A stretch of 35,481 bases of DNA, taken from contig CACZBW010000026.1 of the NCBI GenBank assembly GCA_902779575.1, positions 1 to 35,481 on the forward strand. The letters are read 5' to 3'. Origin of the DNA: an uncultured Lachnospiraceae bacterium. GTDB taxonomy: Bacteria > Bacillota > Clostridia > Lachnospirales > Lachnospiraceae. Both the position numbers and the translations under genes were made by a program. Under the pieces are notes generated by a model, which saw only the letters and a list, made by a program, of their open reading frames with translations, ran no database searches and was not told where the DNA came from. Positions 16,107 through 24,768 of the stretch are shown one piece after another (positions within the stretch are counted from its first letter, which is position 1; each line of letters opens with the position of its first letter).

Positions 16107-17075
16107 ATGACCAAGAAAAAAACCATATTTTCCCAGGAAGTCATCGTCGCGATCGTCCTTGTCGCTCTTTACCTGATCTTCCGGACGATCAGTTCCGATT
16201 TCGGGAAATACACCACTTTCCTGAGCATGATGGACATTTCCTATTATTACGTTCTGATGGCAATCGGCGTGGCGTTTCCGCTGATTACGGGCGGCGTGGA
16301 TCTTTCCATCGGCACCGGAATGATCTGCTATGCGCTGGCCGGCGGTTTTCTTATCCGGAACTACAATGTTCCGACAGGCCTCGCAATCCTCGTATCCATC
16401 CTTTTCGGAGCTGCGATTGGTCTGTGCAACGGCGTGCTGATCTCCATTCTCGGACTTCCGCCTTTTCTGGCGACCCTGTGCAACTGCATGATCACCAGAG
16501 GTCTGGGCTCTGTTGTGACAGGATCCTTCGCGGTCCCGTGGCCGACCGCCAAGCAGGATAATGGCTGGTTCCATTCGATCTTCAAGATCACGACCGCGAA
16601 CAAGACCAAGATTCCGCTGGGGCTGGTCTGGATTATCCTGCTGATGCTGCTCATGCAGTTTATCCTGGCGCATACCAGGTTCGGAAGGTATACGATCGCC
16701 ATCGGCTCCAATAAGGAAGCTGCCATGCTGTCCGGCATTAATGTACGCTTCTATCACGTGATGGTCTATGTGGTGAGCGGACTGTTCGCCGGCCTGGCAT
16801 CCATCGCCTACGCGGCGGTCATCAAGACCGTCCAGCCGGGTACGGGCGCCGGCATGGAACTGGACGCGATCGGCGGCGCCATCGTGGGGGGCGTATCCGC
16901 TTCCGGCGGATACGGGACCATCTACGGTACGGTGATCGGCGCGTATGTCATCATTTTCCTGAAACAGGGACTTCCCTATATCGGCTTTAACGCGAACATG
17001 CAGCAGATCATTACGGGTCTTGTGCTGATCGGCGCTGTATGTATCGATATCATCAAGAGAAAAGTGATCAAGTGA
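16107..17075 (+). CDS. Sugar ABC transporter permease (RbsC-like), second
   Basis: This is the second membrane subunit of the importer, 322 residues, about 8-10 hydrophobic segments, with the conserved ITGGVDLSIGTGM loop and IGSNKEAAMLSGINV. It is clearly related to the first permease but not identical, so the pair probably forms a heterodimer. The start is the ATG at 16107, eight bases after GGGAGG. An upstream in-frame ATG at 16008 overlaps the ATPase gene and lacks a site. A 152-bp gap with a hairpin follows before the binding-protein gene. Confidence 0.93.
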   Translation: MTKKKTIFSQEVIVAIVLVALYLIFRTISSDFGKYTTFLSMMDISYYYVLMAIGVAFPLITGGVDLSIGTGMICYALAGGFLIRNYNVPTGLAILVSILFGAAIGLCNGVLISILGLPPFLATLCNCMITRGLGSVVTGSFAVPWPTAKQDNGWFHSIFKITTANKTKIPLGLVWIILLMLLMQFILAHTRFGRYTIAIGSNKEAAMLSGINVRFYHVMVYVVSGLFAGLASIAYAAVIKTVQPGTGAGMELDAIGGAIVGGVSASGGYGTIYGTVIGAYVIIFLKQGLPYIGFNANMQQIITGLVLIGAVCIDIIKRKVIK

Positions 17076-17171
17076 TTGGACTGCCAGACATTTATACAGC
17101 GTGTAGGAAGACATTTGGCACTGTGATCTTCAAGAGATGAAAATCACCTCTCTTATGGGGGGATTAAATCT

Positions 17172-17207
17172 GAACCGCAGATGAGGGCGGTTCTGCAACA
17201 TTTTTTT
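17172..17207 (+). promoter_or_regulatory. Hairpin with T-run between permease and binding-protein genes
   Basis: GAACCGC (17172-17178) pairs with GCGGTTC (17187-17193) over an eight-base loop. A run of seven T (17201-17207) follows seven bases later. It may be a leaky terminator or a 5'-end stabiliser that sets the level of the binding-protein mRNA relative to the permease. Confidence 0.45.
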
Positions 17208-17227
17208 CTGCAAAGGAGGAAATAAAG

Positions 17228-18331
17228 ATGAAGAAAAAAGCGTTGGCAATCCTGATGGGTGCAGTTCTGGCTGCAAGTACTGTTATTCCGGCTTTCGCAG
17301 CCGAGAACCTTTCCGATACCACGGAAGGGACCGCGCAGTTCGAGGGACTGGCGGCAAATGAAGCTTATGACTTCCAGATCGTTGTAAAATCCTTCCAGTC
17401 CACCTACTGGCAGGCAGCTCTGAAAGGAATGGATCAGGCGGCAGAAGAGCTGGGCGTTACCTATTCCGCTCAGGGACCCGCTTCCGAATCCGATATCGCT
17501 GACCAGGTGAACATGCTCAACAGCGCGATCAACGGCGCTCCTGCCGGCGTAGGCCTTGCGGCATGCGATACTTCTTCTGTTTTAGAGTCCCTGCAGGCAG
17601 CTGTTGACGCAGGCGTTCCGATCGTCGCGTTCGATACCGGTATTGCCGATGCGCCCGATGGTTCTATTGTCTGCACAGTCGTGACGGACAATACCGCTGC
17701 CGGTGAAGTCGCAGCTGTTAATCTGTATGAAGCTGTCAAGGATCAGATCGGCGACGGCCCGGTCCGTATCGGTGAGATCAACCAGGATAACTACGCTCTG
17801 AACATCCAGCAGCGCGGTCTCGGCTTTATCAACAAGCTGATCGAGCTGGCAGCCGCTGACGGATATACGGTAGCCATGGAAGGAAATGAGTTCTATGTAA
17901 ATGAAGCGGTAGGCGCAGTGGAAGGCGACGCCGACATCATCCTTGAAGTCCGCGTTCCGGCGCAGACCACTGTTGACCTCTGCTCCACAGAAGCAGGCAC
18001 CATCCTTGATAAGGAAGACACCATCGCTGTATTCGGATCCAACCAGACCGCAGCCGAAGGTCTCCTTGTTGCCAACGATAACCGTGAAGTTCTCGGTGAT
18101 ACCGTTGTCGGCGTAGGTTTCGACGCCGGTACCTCCATCAAGGCCGCTGTTGAAGACGGAACCTTCCTCGGCGCTGTGACCCAGTCCCCGCTGATGATGG
18201 GTTACTACTGCATCTATGCTCTGACTGCCGCGGCAAACGGCCAGGAGCTGATCGATGTACCGACCGATGGTTACTGGTACAATGCAGAGAATATGACCGA
18301 CGAGAGCATTGCCCCGAACCTGTATGACTAA
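17228..18331 (+). CDS. Sugar ABC transporter substrate-binding protein (Peripla_BP_4 type), secreted without lipobox
   Basis: This is the extracellular sugar receptor of the importer, 367 residues. A classical signal peptide is visible: KKK, then a hydrophobic core, ending AFA-AE near residue 24. There is no cysteine in the first 40 residues, so the lipid anchor usual for Gram-positive binding proteins is missing. The mature part has two lobes of the ribose/galactose-binding type: FQSTYWQAALKGMDQAAEELG, VGLAACDTSSVLESLQAAVDAGVPIVAFDTG, and VVGVGFDAG near the C-terminus. It is strongly acidic. An AAAGGAGG site and A/T-rich spacing favour high expression. It is the last transporter gene and is followed by two hairpins and fucI. 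L-fucose is the likely ligand from context. Confidence 0.92.
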   Translation: MKKKALAILMGAVLAASTVIPAFAAENLSDTTEGTAQFEGLAANEAYDFQIVVKSFQSTYWQAALKGMDQAAEELGVTYSAQGPASESDIADQVNMLNSAINGAPAGVGLAACDTSSVLESLQAAVDAGVPIVAFDTGIADAPDGSIVCTVVTDNTAAGEVAAVNLYEAVKDQIGDGPVRIGEINQDNYALNIQQRGLGFINKLIELAAADGYTVAMEGNEFYVNEAVGAVEGDADIILEVRVPAQTTVDLCSTEAGTILDKEDTIAVFGSNQTAAEGLLVANDNREVLGDTVVGVGFDAGTSIKAAVEDGTFLGAVTQSPLMMGYYCIYALTAAANGQELIDVPTDGYWYNAENMTDESIAPNLYD

Positions 18332-18374
18332 TCAGACTGCTGCTTGTTGATCGGATCAATCAGAAAAAGTACAG

Positions 18375-18421
18375 GGAAACGCTGATTCTTTGTTTTTAAA
18401 AGTTTTCGGATCGGCGTTTCC
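18375..18421 (+). promoter_or_regulatory. Long stem-loop after the binding-protein gene
   Basis: The arms 18375-18388 and 18408-18421 form 14 pairs (two of them G-U) around a T-rich loop. No T-run follows, so it is more likely an mRNA 3' stabiliser or processing site than a terminator. A 13-bp palindrome, TTGATC-G-GATCAA, lies just upstream (18347-18359). Confidence 0.55.
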
Positions 18422-18442
18422 TCAGGCAGATGATCGGACAGG

Positions 18443-18479
18443 GGGTGCTCTGCGCGGTTTTAAACCGTGCGGGGCATCC
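18443..18479 (+). promoter_or_regulatory. Long stem-loop in the fucI leader
   Basis: Positions 18443-18460 pair with 18462-18479 along their whole length, including four G-U pairs. In RNA the innermost A-U pairs would open to make the loop, leaving about 15 pairs. It ends about 35 bases before the fucI start and its GGAGGG site. It may protect or process the fucI transcript or regulate its translation. Confidence 0.6.
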
Positions 18480-18513
18480 TGTGCTTTCCAAAAACAGAGC
18501 TGGAGGGAAAAGA

Positions 18514-20325
18514 ATGGCTGATACAAGAAAACTGATCGGAGGACGCCCCGTGATCGGCATCCGCCCTGTCATTGACGGACGCAAAGGCCCGCTGGATGTG
18601 CGCGGCTCCCTGGAAGAACAGACCATGGGAATGGCATGGAAGGCCAAAAAACTGTATGAAGAAAATCTGCGCTATTCGGACGGTACTCCTGTGAAGGTCG
18701 TGATCGCTGATTCAACGATCGGACGCGTCCGTGAAAGCGCGGCCTGCGCTGAAAAATTCAAGAAAGAAGGCGTGGATATCACCCTGACGGTTACGCCCTG
18801 CTGGTGCTACGGCTCCGAGACCATGGATATGGATCCCGCCACAATCAAAGGCGTCTGGGGCCTGAACGCCACCGAGCGCCCGGGCGCGGTCTACCTTGCT
18901 TCTGTGCTGGCAACCCATGCGCAGAAGGGCCTTCCGGCTTTCGGCATGTACGGGCATGAAGTGCAGGAAGCGGACGCGGAAGAGATCCCCGACGATGTGA
19001 CTGAGATGCTGCTTCGATTCGGCCGCGCTGCAGTGGCGGTGGCCTCGCTGAGAGGAACTTCCTATCTGCAGATCGGATCGGTCACCATGGGAATCGGCGG
19101 TTCCATCATCGACCAGGATTTCATCGAGGCGTACCTCGGCATGCGCGTCGAATCCGTAGATGAGGTGGAAATCATCCGCCGCATGAGTGAGGGAATCTAC
19201 GACGAAGAAGAGTATCAGAGAGCCCTCGCCTGGACCAAAGAAAAATGCAGGGAATGCTTTGACAAGAATCCCGACTGGATCCAGAAATCCCGCGAGGTGA
19301 AGGACGAGCAGTGGGAGTTCACGGTCAAAATGTACGTGATCATCAAAGACCTGATGCGCGGCAATGAGAAGCTGGCTGAGAAATTCCCCGAAGAAGCGCT
19401 GGGACATAATGCGATCGCCGGCGGCTTCCAGGGACAGCGCCAGTGGACGGATTTCTATCCCAACTGCGACTATCCGGAAGCCTTCCTCGCCACTTCCTTT
19501 GACTATGACGGAGCGCGGGAACCCTACGTCCTTGCCACCGAAAATGATGTGCTGAATGGCCTCTGCATGCTGTTCCAGAAGCAGCTGACAGGAAGGGCCC
19601 CGATGTTCTCGGACGTCCGCACCTACTGGAGCGGGGAGTCTGTTAAAAGGGTGACCGGTTATGAGATTGAAGGACACGCCAGAGACGCGGACGGTTTTAT
19701 CCATCTGATCAACTCCGGTGCTTCCGCCCTGGATTTCTCCGGCGTCTGCACAGACGAAGAGGGCAATGCATGCTGCAGGAAATGGTGGGAAGTGACCGAT
19801 GAAGATATTGACAAAATGGCGAAAGCCACCGAGTGGGCGCCGGCCGACAATGGATATTTCCGCGGCGGCGGATATTCTTCCCGTTTTGTCACAAAGGCGG
19901 AGATGCCGGTTACCATGATGCGCCTGAACCTGGTGAAGGGACTCGGGCCGGTGCTGCAGATCGCGGAAGGCTGGACGGTCGCGCTCCCGGATGAAGTGAC
20001 GGATACACTGTGGAAACGTACGGATTATACCTGGCCCTGCACCTGGTTCGCTCCGCGCTGCGATCATAAGGAAGGCAGTCCCTTCCGGAGCGCTTATGAC
20101 ATGATGCGGGCCTGGGGCGCAAACCACGGATCCTCCGTGTACGGGCATGTCGGCGCCGACCTGATCACCATGGCATCCATGCTACGGATCCCGGTGTGCA
20201 TGCACAATGTCCCGGACGAGAAGATCTACCGTCCCGCCGCCTGGGGCGCGTTCGGCATGGACAAAGAAGGCGCCGATTACCGCGCCTGCAGCAATTTCGG
20301 ACCCTTGTATAAAGCTTATAAATGA
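18514..20325 (+). CDS. fucI: L-fucose isomerase
   Basis: This metal-dependent ketol isomerase converts L-fucose to L-fuculose in the cytoplasm. The 603-residue protein is near the family length (about 590). Family features include GRPVIGIRPVIDGRKGPLDV at the N-terminus, CWCYGSETMDMDP, GHNAIAGGFQGQRQWTDFYP in the middle, TENDVLNGL, and NHGSSVYGHVGADLI near the C-terminus, which supplies a conserved metal-site His. The start is the ATG at 18514 after GGAGGG. The frame's earlier ATG at 18430 would run through the leader hairpin and lacks a site. The stop codon sits 14 bp before fucU, so the two are tightly coupled. Confidence 0.95.
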   Translation: MADTRKLIGGRPVIGIRPVIDGRKGPLDVRGSLEEQTMGMAWKAKKLYEENLRYSDGTPVKVVIADSTIGRVRESAACAEKFKKEGVDITLTVTPCWCYGSETMDMDPATIKGVWGLNATERPGAVYLASVLATHAQKGLPAFGMYGHEVQEADAEEIPDDVTEMLLRFGRAAVAVASLRGTSYLQIGSVTMGIGGSIIDQDFIEAYLGMRVESVDEVEIIRRMSEGIYDEEEYQRALAWTKEKCRECFDKNPDWIQKSREVKDEQWEFTVKMYVIIKDLMRGNEKLAEKFPEEALGHNAIAGGFQGQRQWTDFYPNCDYPEAFLATSFDYDGAREPYVLATENDVLNGLCMLFQKQLTGRAPMFSDVRTYWSGESVKRVTGYEIEGHARDADGFIHLINSGASALDFSGVCTDEEGNACCRKWWEVTDEDIDKMAKATEWAPADNGYFRGGGYSSRFVTKAEMPVTMMRLNLVKGLGPVLQIAEGWTVALPDEVTDTLWKRTDYTWPCTWFAPRCDHKEGSPFRSAYDMMRAWGANHGSSVYGHVGADLITMASMLRIPVCMHNVPDEKIYRPAAWGAFGMDKEGADYRACSNFGPLYKAYK

Positions 20326-20339
20326 CAGGAGACAAAACT

Positions 20340-20786
20340 ATGTTAAAGAATATTCCTCCGATTATTTCCCCGGAACTTTTATCTGTCCTGGATGAGATGG
20401 GCCACGGCGACCGGATCTGCATCGGGGACGGCAACTTCCCCGGATCTTCCGTAGCCGAGGCGGAGGGCGCCATCCTGCTCCGCGCGGACGGGCACGGCGT
20501 CCCCGCGCTTCTGGACGCCATCCTTCAGCTGATCCCGCTGGATGAATACGTTGACAGTCCGGCGATGGTGATGGAAGTCACTCCGCAGGACGCCGGACTG
20601 AAAGTGCCGATCATTGAAGAGTATAAGGAGATCGTGGCGAAATATGATAACCGCGGCGCAGCTGCATTTGGCTCTTATGAGCGCTTTGAATTCTACGAGC
20701 AGGCAAAGAAATGCTACTGTATCCTTCAGACCGGGGAGACCGCGATCTACGCGAATATCATTCTGCAGAAGGGCGTTGTGAAATAG
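20340..20786 (+). CDS. fucU: L-fucose mutarotase (RbsD/FucU family)
   Basis: This small cytoplasmic enzyme interconverts alpha and beta anomers of L-fucose, so that imported sugar is in the form FucI uses. The 148 residues show MGHGDRICIGDGNFP with His22 and Asp30 at the places expected for FucU/RbsD catalysis, and a YERFEFYEQAKKCYCILQTG segment typical of FucU. The ATG at 20340 is chosen because AGGAG lies eight bases upstream. An ATG at 20322 overlaps the fucI stop and has no site. It lies between fucI and fucA. Confidence 0.93.
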   Translation: MLKNIPPIISPELLSVLDEMGHGDRICIGDGNFPGSSVAEAEGAILLRADGHGVPALLDAILQLIPLDEYVDSPAMVMEVTPQDAGLKVPIIEEYKEIVAKYDNRGAAAFGSYERFEFYEQAKKCYCILQTGETAIYANIILQKGVVK

Positions 20787-20799
20787 GAGAGAAACGGTT

Positions 20800-21483
20800 A
20801 TGTTGATGAAAACGGCCAGAGAACAGATTGTATCGTACGGAAACCGGCTGATCGAGGATGGGCTTACTGTCGGGACGGCGGGAAATATAAGTGTTTATGA
20901 TCCTGAAAGCGGATATATGGCGATCAGTCCGTCCGGAATTCCATACGCGGACACTTTGCCGGAAGATATTGTGATCATGGATCTGCATGGAAATATCCTG
21001 GAAGGCGACAGAAAACCTTCCAGCGAGTCAGCGCTCCACAGCGCCTTTTACCTGGCTGACATAGGAGCGCAGGCGGTCGTGCACGCGCATTCCATGTACT
21101 GCACGACCCTTGCCTGTATGGGAGAACCGCTGCGCTCCGTACATTACGCCATTGCGGAAGCAGGGACCGACATCCTTCCTCTGGTGCCTTATCATACCTT
21201 CGGGACGCCGGAGCTTGCCCGGGCAGCCAGCGAAGCACTGAAGGGCGGCGCGAGGGGCGTGATTCTGGCAAACCACGGTATGTGCGCCAGCGGCAGTTCT
21301 CTAAAGAGTGCCTACGGTCTTGCCCTGACCATGGAGTGGTGCGCTGAGGTGCAGTGGCGCTGCATGTGCGCGGGCAAAATGAATGTGCTCACCAAAAAAG
21401 AGATGGATACCGCACTGGAACACTACAAAACTTACGGACAGGGAAAGAGCGATGGGAGCTCTGTATCCGGATATAATGGTTAA
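20800..21483 (+). CDS. fucA: L-fuculose-1-phosphate aldolase (class II)
   Basis: This zinc aldolase splits L-fuculose-1-phosphate into dihydroxyacetone phosphate and L-lactaldehyde. At 227 residues it fits the family. Zinc ligands and catalytic Glu are visible: Glu76 (KPSSESALH), His95 and His97 (VVHAHSMY) and His159 (ANHGM). TAGNISV near 26-32 is the phosphate-binding loop. The related ribulose-5-phosphate epimerase (AraD) and rhamnulose-phosphate aldolase are alternatives, but fucI and fucU next to it make FucA the best call. A 13-bp gap separates it from fucU, and it is followed 12 bp later by the kinase gene. Confidence 0.93.
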   Translation: MLMKTAREQIVSYGNRLIEDGLTVGTAGNISVYDPESGYMAISPSGIPYADTLPEDIVIMDLHGNILEGDRKPSSESALHSAFYLADIGAQAVVHAHSMYCTTLACMGEPLRSVHYAIAEAGTDILPLVPYHTFGTPELARAASEALKGGARGVILANHGMCASGSSLKSAYGLALTMEWCAEVQWRCMCAGKMNVLTKKEMDTALEHYKTYGQGKSDGSSVSGYNG

Positions 21484-21495
21484 AGGAAGAAAAAC

Positions 21496-22842
21496 ATGGG
21501 AAACTACTATCTGGCTGTTGACCTGGGCGCTTCCGGCGGCAGGCTGATCGGCGGCTGCATGAAAGACGGGCATCTGGCTCTGGACGAGATTCATCGATTT
21601 GAAAATGGCATGATCAGGGTCGATGGATCTCTGTGCTGGGATTATCAGCATATCTTTTCCGAGATTCTGACCGGGCTTAAAAAGTGTTCGGAAATGGGAT
21701 TGAAGCCTTTCAGCATTGGAATCGACACCTGGGGCGTAGACTATGTGCTGACGGACGGCGATGGAAAGGTACTGGGAAAGACTTACGGATACCGTGACAG
21801 CAGAACAGAGGGGATGGACCGGAAACTGGAAGAGTTTCTTTCTCCGGAAGAACTCTACGAAAGAACCGGAATCATGAAGGCACCGTTCAACACGATCTAC
21901 CAGCTGATGGCAGATAAGACTTTTCAGCCGGATATCCTGTCGCGTGCTCAGAATATGCTCATGGTCCCGGATTACCTGAACTATCTTCTGACAGGCGTGA
22001 TGAAATGCGAGTATTCGGAAGCCTCCACCACACAGCTGCTCATGAAAGGGAAAAAAGAGTGGGACACGGAACTGATCCGCCTGCTCGGTTTTCCGGAGCG
22101 CATTTTCCTGCCCATCGTCTCTCCGGGTACTTATGTCGGAGAACTGAAGGATGAGATTGTCAGGGAAACCGGCTGCAGTCCGAAAGTGATCGCGGCGGCA
22201 TCTCATGATACGGCGTCGGCTATCGCGGCCATACCGCAGCAGGAGAACAGCATCTATCTCAGCTCCGGCACCTGGTCCCTGATGGGGACCCTGCTGGACG
22301 AACCCATCTGTACGGAAGAGAGCAGGCTTGCAAACTTTACAAATGAAGCCGGGTATATGGACAAAATCTGTTTCCACAAGAATCTGGCAGGAATGTATAT
22401 GATCCAGTGCATCCGGAAAGAAGACGGCAATAAACCGAATTATGGAAAGATCTGCAGACTGGCGGAGGAATGCGGCGATTTTCCGTCCAGAGTAGATGTC
22501 AATCATCCCCGCTTCCTTGCACCGGAAAACATGACGGAGGAGATCCGCAGCTGCTGCAGGGAGAGCGGGCAGCAGGTTCCGGAAAGTCTGGGCGAACTTG
22601 CCAGTGTCGTTTACCACAGCCTGGCCGGCAGTTATGCACAAACAGTGCAGGAGCTCGAAAAACTGACCGGAAAGAACTATGACAGAATCATGATTGTCGG
22701 CGGCGGATCCAGCGCGGAATATCTGAACCGGCTGACGCAGGAGACAACGAACAAAAAAGTTGTTTCCGGCTTAAAAGAAGCGACAGCGATCGGGAATCTG
22801 ATGGTTCAGATGGCCGCGGCAGGAGAGAAGGCGGATCTGTAA
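21496..22842 (+). CDS. RhaB-type FGGY sugar kinase, probable L-fuculokinase
   Basis: This ATP-dependent kinase phosphorylates a ketose at C1. Its 448 residues show FGGY features: VDLGASGGR (8-16), GIDTWGVDYVL, GYRDSRTEGMD, AASHDTASAIAAIP and YLSSGTWSLMG. These patterns are those of rhamnulokinase (RhaB) rather than E. coli FucK. No rhamnose isomerase is present in the window, and the gene is packed 12 bp behind fucA. So it most likely phosphorylates L-fuculose here, possibly also L-rhamnulose. It is the last gene of the catabolic operon. Confidence 0.87.
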   Translation: MGNYYLAVDLGASGGRLIGGCMKDGHLALDEIHRFENGMIRVDGSLCWDYQHIFSEILTGLKKCSEMGLKPFSIGIDTWGVDYVLTDGDGKVLGKTYGYRDSRTEGMDRKLEEFLSPEELYERTGIMKAPFNTIYQLMADKTFQPDILSRAQNMLMVPDYLNYLLTGVMKCEYSEASTTQLLMKGKKEWDTELIRLLGFPERIFLPIVSPGTYVGELKDEIVRETGCSPKVIAAASHDTASAIAAIPQQENSIYLSSGTWSLMGTLLDEPICTEESRLANFTNEAGYMDKICFHKNLAGMYMIQCIRKEDGNKPNYGKICRLAEECGDFPSRVDVNHPRFLAPENMTEEIRSCCRESGQQVPESLGELASVVYHSLAGSYAQTVQELEKLTGKNYDRIMIVGGGSSAEYLNRLTQETTNKKVVSGLKEATAIGNLMVQMAAAGEKADL

Positions 22843-22932
22843 CGAAAGTACTTTTAGGCCGGAAGCGGAGACTATTGAACGGTCGTCTCTTTCCAGGCAT
22901 GTATCAGATGAGGAAATATTTACTGCATCGCC

Positions 22933-22961
22933 TTGTCAGTACAATAACTGTAAGATATAAT
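22933..22961 (+). promoter_or_regulatory. Predicted promoter for the MATE gene
   Basis: TTGTCA (22933-22938) and a perfect TATAAT (22956-22961) are separated by 17 bp. The gap between the kinase and MATE genes (22843-23195, 353 bp) holds this promoter, a weak GAGAC/GTCTC hairpin (22868-22889) and no convincing gene. The predicted leader before MATE would be about 230 bases. Confidence 0.7.
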
Positions 22962-23195
22962 TTCAGCCAGTGCGCATATCGGAATTTCAGGTCCGGTGTG
23001 CCGCTGGCTTATTTGTGCGCCTGGAATATATCCGAGTACGGTGGAATAAACAGAGCTTCCGGATTTTTTAAATGTGCAGGGTTGTACCCGAACATGCGCG
23101 AAGCAGTGCGGAAAAGAAAAACAATGGGGCGTTTCAGATGTTTGTGCGATGTTTTTAGACGTGGAAGGGTATGACGATACGAAAAGGTAAATGAA

Positions 23196-24605
23196 ATGAC
23201 TGAGAAAAAAACGGAAAATACTTCCCTGCGGCAGCTGATCGCCATGATTGCTGTGATTGCGCTCCCTGTCGCATTGCAGAATCTGCTGACGACGACCGGA
23301 AGTATGGTCGATACGATGATGATCGCTTCCCTCGGCGAGAAGAGCGTAGGAGCGGTCGGCCTCTGCGCCCAGTTCTCCAGCCTGATGTTCTCAGGCTACT
23401 GGGGCTTTGTGGGCGGCGGTATGCTGTTTTTCGCGCAGTACTGGGGTGCGGGAAACCATGACGGAATCCGCAGCTCTTACGGACTTACCCTTTGCTTTAT
23501 GATGATTAGCGGACTGGGCTGCGGACTTATGGCAATCCTCCGGCCGGATCTGGTCATGCGTCTGTATACGGACAGTCCGGAGATCCAGAGAATCGGCATC
23601 CAGTATCTGCGCATCGTAGGCTTTTCCTATCCGCTGCAGGTCATTGTCACCGCCATGGCGTCTCTGCTCCGTTCGGTCGAGCGCGTCAAGATTCCTCTGA
23701 TCGGCGGTATCGCGGGCGTTGTGACCAACTGTGTCTGCAACTATATACTTATTTTCGGAAGGCTGGGACTTCCGGCCCTGGGAGTCCGGGGCGCCGCGAT
23801 CAGCACGGTGATATCGGGCTTTGTCAATATCGCGGTAGTCGTATTCCTGGTCTGGAAAAAAAGACTTCCCTACGTCCTGGAGATCAGCGGACATTTTCGC
23901 TGGACCGGGGCGCTGGTATCAGAATACCTGCGCAAATGTTTCCCGATCCTTGCAAATGAGCTGCTGATTGGCGTAGGGAATATGATGATCAATATCGTTT
24001 TGGGACATCAGGTGGATGAGGCAATCGCTGCCACCGCGGTACTGCGTACGCTGGAGGGCCTGGTCATCGGCTTCTTCGCCGGATTTTCCAGCGCGGCCAC
24101 CGTCCTGGTCGGAAAGGAAGTCGGAGCCGGGAATCACGAGGAAGCTTATTCCAGAGCCTGGAGGCTGATCTATCTGTGCAGCGGCATGATCGCCGTTGTC
24201 GGAGCCGTTCTGTTCGCGGTGCACAGGCCTCTGCTGCATGCCATGGGAATGAGCGGCGAATCTTTCAGGATCGCGAGAGGCATGATGATCATATACTGCC
24301 TGGTTGCCCTGATCCGTATGCAGAACTGGTGCATGAATGACACCTTCCGTTCCGCCGGGGATTCCGCTTTCGGTTCCATCATGGAGATCGCCTTTATGTT
24401 TCTGATGGTACAGCCGGTGATCCATCTGGCAAATGATTATTTCCACGCGCCCTTCCTGCTCGTGTTCCTTCTCTGCTATGTGGACGAGCCGATCCGCTAT
24501 ATCATTATGCAGAGGCACATGTATTCAGGAAAATGGATCAAACCTGTGTCCGACACCGGCAAGGCCACGATCGGGGAATTTCGGAAGAAGCACCATATCA
24601 AATGA
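23196..24605 (+). CDS. MATE family multidrug/toxin exporter
   Basis: This integral membrane transporter exports small, often cationic or aromatic, molecules using a Na+ or H+ gradient. The 469 residues show about 12 hydrophobic segments in two related halves. MATE hallmarks are PVALQNLLTTTGSMVDTMMI at the N-terminus, with Asp in helix 1, GMLFFAQYWGAGNHDGI, and the second-half counterpart AATVLVGKEVGAGNHEEAY. It has its own promoter, so it is probably not part of the fucose operon. Its substrate is unknown. Confidence 0.92.
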   Translation: MTEKKTENTSLRQLIAMIAVIALPVALQNLLTTTGSMVDTMMIASLGEKSVGAVGLCAQFSSLMFSGYWGFVGGGMLFFAQYWGAGNHDGIRSSYGLTLCFMMISGLGCGLMAILRPDLVMRLYTDSPEIQRIGIQYLRIVGFSYPLQVIVTAMASLLRSVERVKIPLIGGIAGVVTNCVCNYILIFGRLGLPALGVRGAAISTVISGFVNIAVVVFLVWKKRLPYVLEISGHFRWTGALVSEYLRKCFPILANELLIGVGNMMINIVLGHQVDEAIAATAVLRTLEGLVIGFFAGFSSAATVLVGKEVGAGNHEEAYSRAWRLIYLCSGMIAVVGAVLFAVHRPLLHAMGMSGESFRIARGMMIIYCLVALIRMQNWCMNDTFRSAGDSAFGSIMEIAFMFLMVQPVIHLANDYFHAPFLLVFLLCYVDEPIRYIIMQRHMYSGKWIKPVSDTGKATIGEFRKKHHIK

Positions 24606-24694
24606 AATCTCTGTACGAAATCTTCGGAAATCGTTCTATCGTGTTAACAACGGCCATCCCGATGTATAATCTGTGTTTTTGCTGATAATATTAA

Positions 24695-24753
24695 GGCGGG
24701 AATTCACTTTTTTCGCATCAGGTTCTGTGGGATGCTGTCAGTGAATTCCCGCC
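24695..24753. terminator. Long hairpin between convergent MATE and GH67 genes
   Basis: The arms 24695-24708 and 24740-24753 are perfectly complementary over 14 bp. The 31-base loop begins with T6 and contains a second small hairpin (GCATC...GATGC). It sits between two converging genes and probably serves both, although T-runs outside the stem are short. Confidence 0.7.
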
Positions 24754-24768
24754 GTTTCTATCTCAGCC

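Noticed and set aside
14612-16144. Long minus-strand open frame (510 codons) opposite the ABC ATPase gene
   Set aside because: It is an antisense shadow of a clear two-domain ATPase. It has no recognisable domain or ribosome site and a His/Arg/Asp-rich composition typical of reverse-frame translation.
18712-20148. Minus-strand frame of 478 codons opposite fucI
   Set aside because: Antisense shadow of a well-supported fucose isomerase gene with no family resemblance.
21301-22641. Minus-strand frame of 446 codons opposite fucA and the kinase gene
   Set aside because: It spans two real genes on the other strand and shows no motif; it is produced by codon bias.
22875-23174. Possible 99-residue small gene before the MATE gene
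   Set aside because: Its start lies upstream of the best promoter, it has no ribosome site, and its Arg/Cys/Tyr-rich composition matches no family. The interval is better read as promoter and leader.
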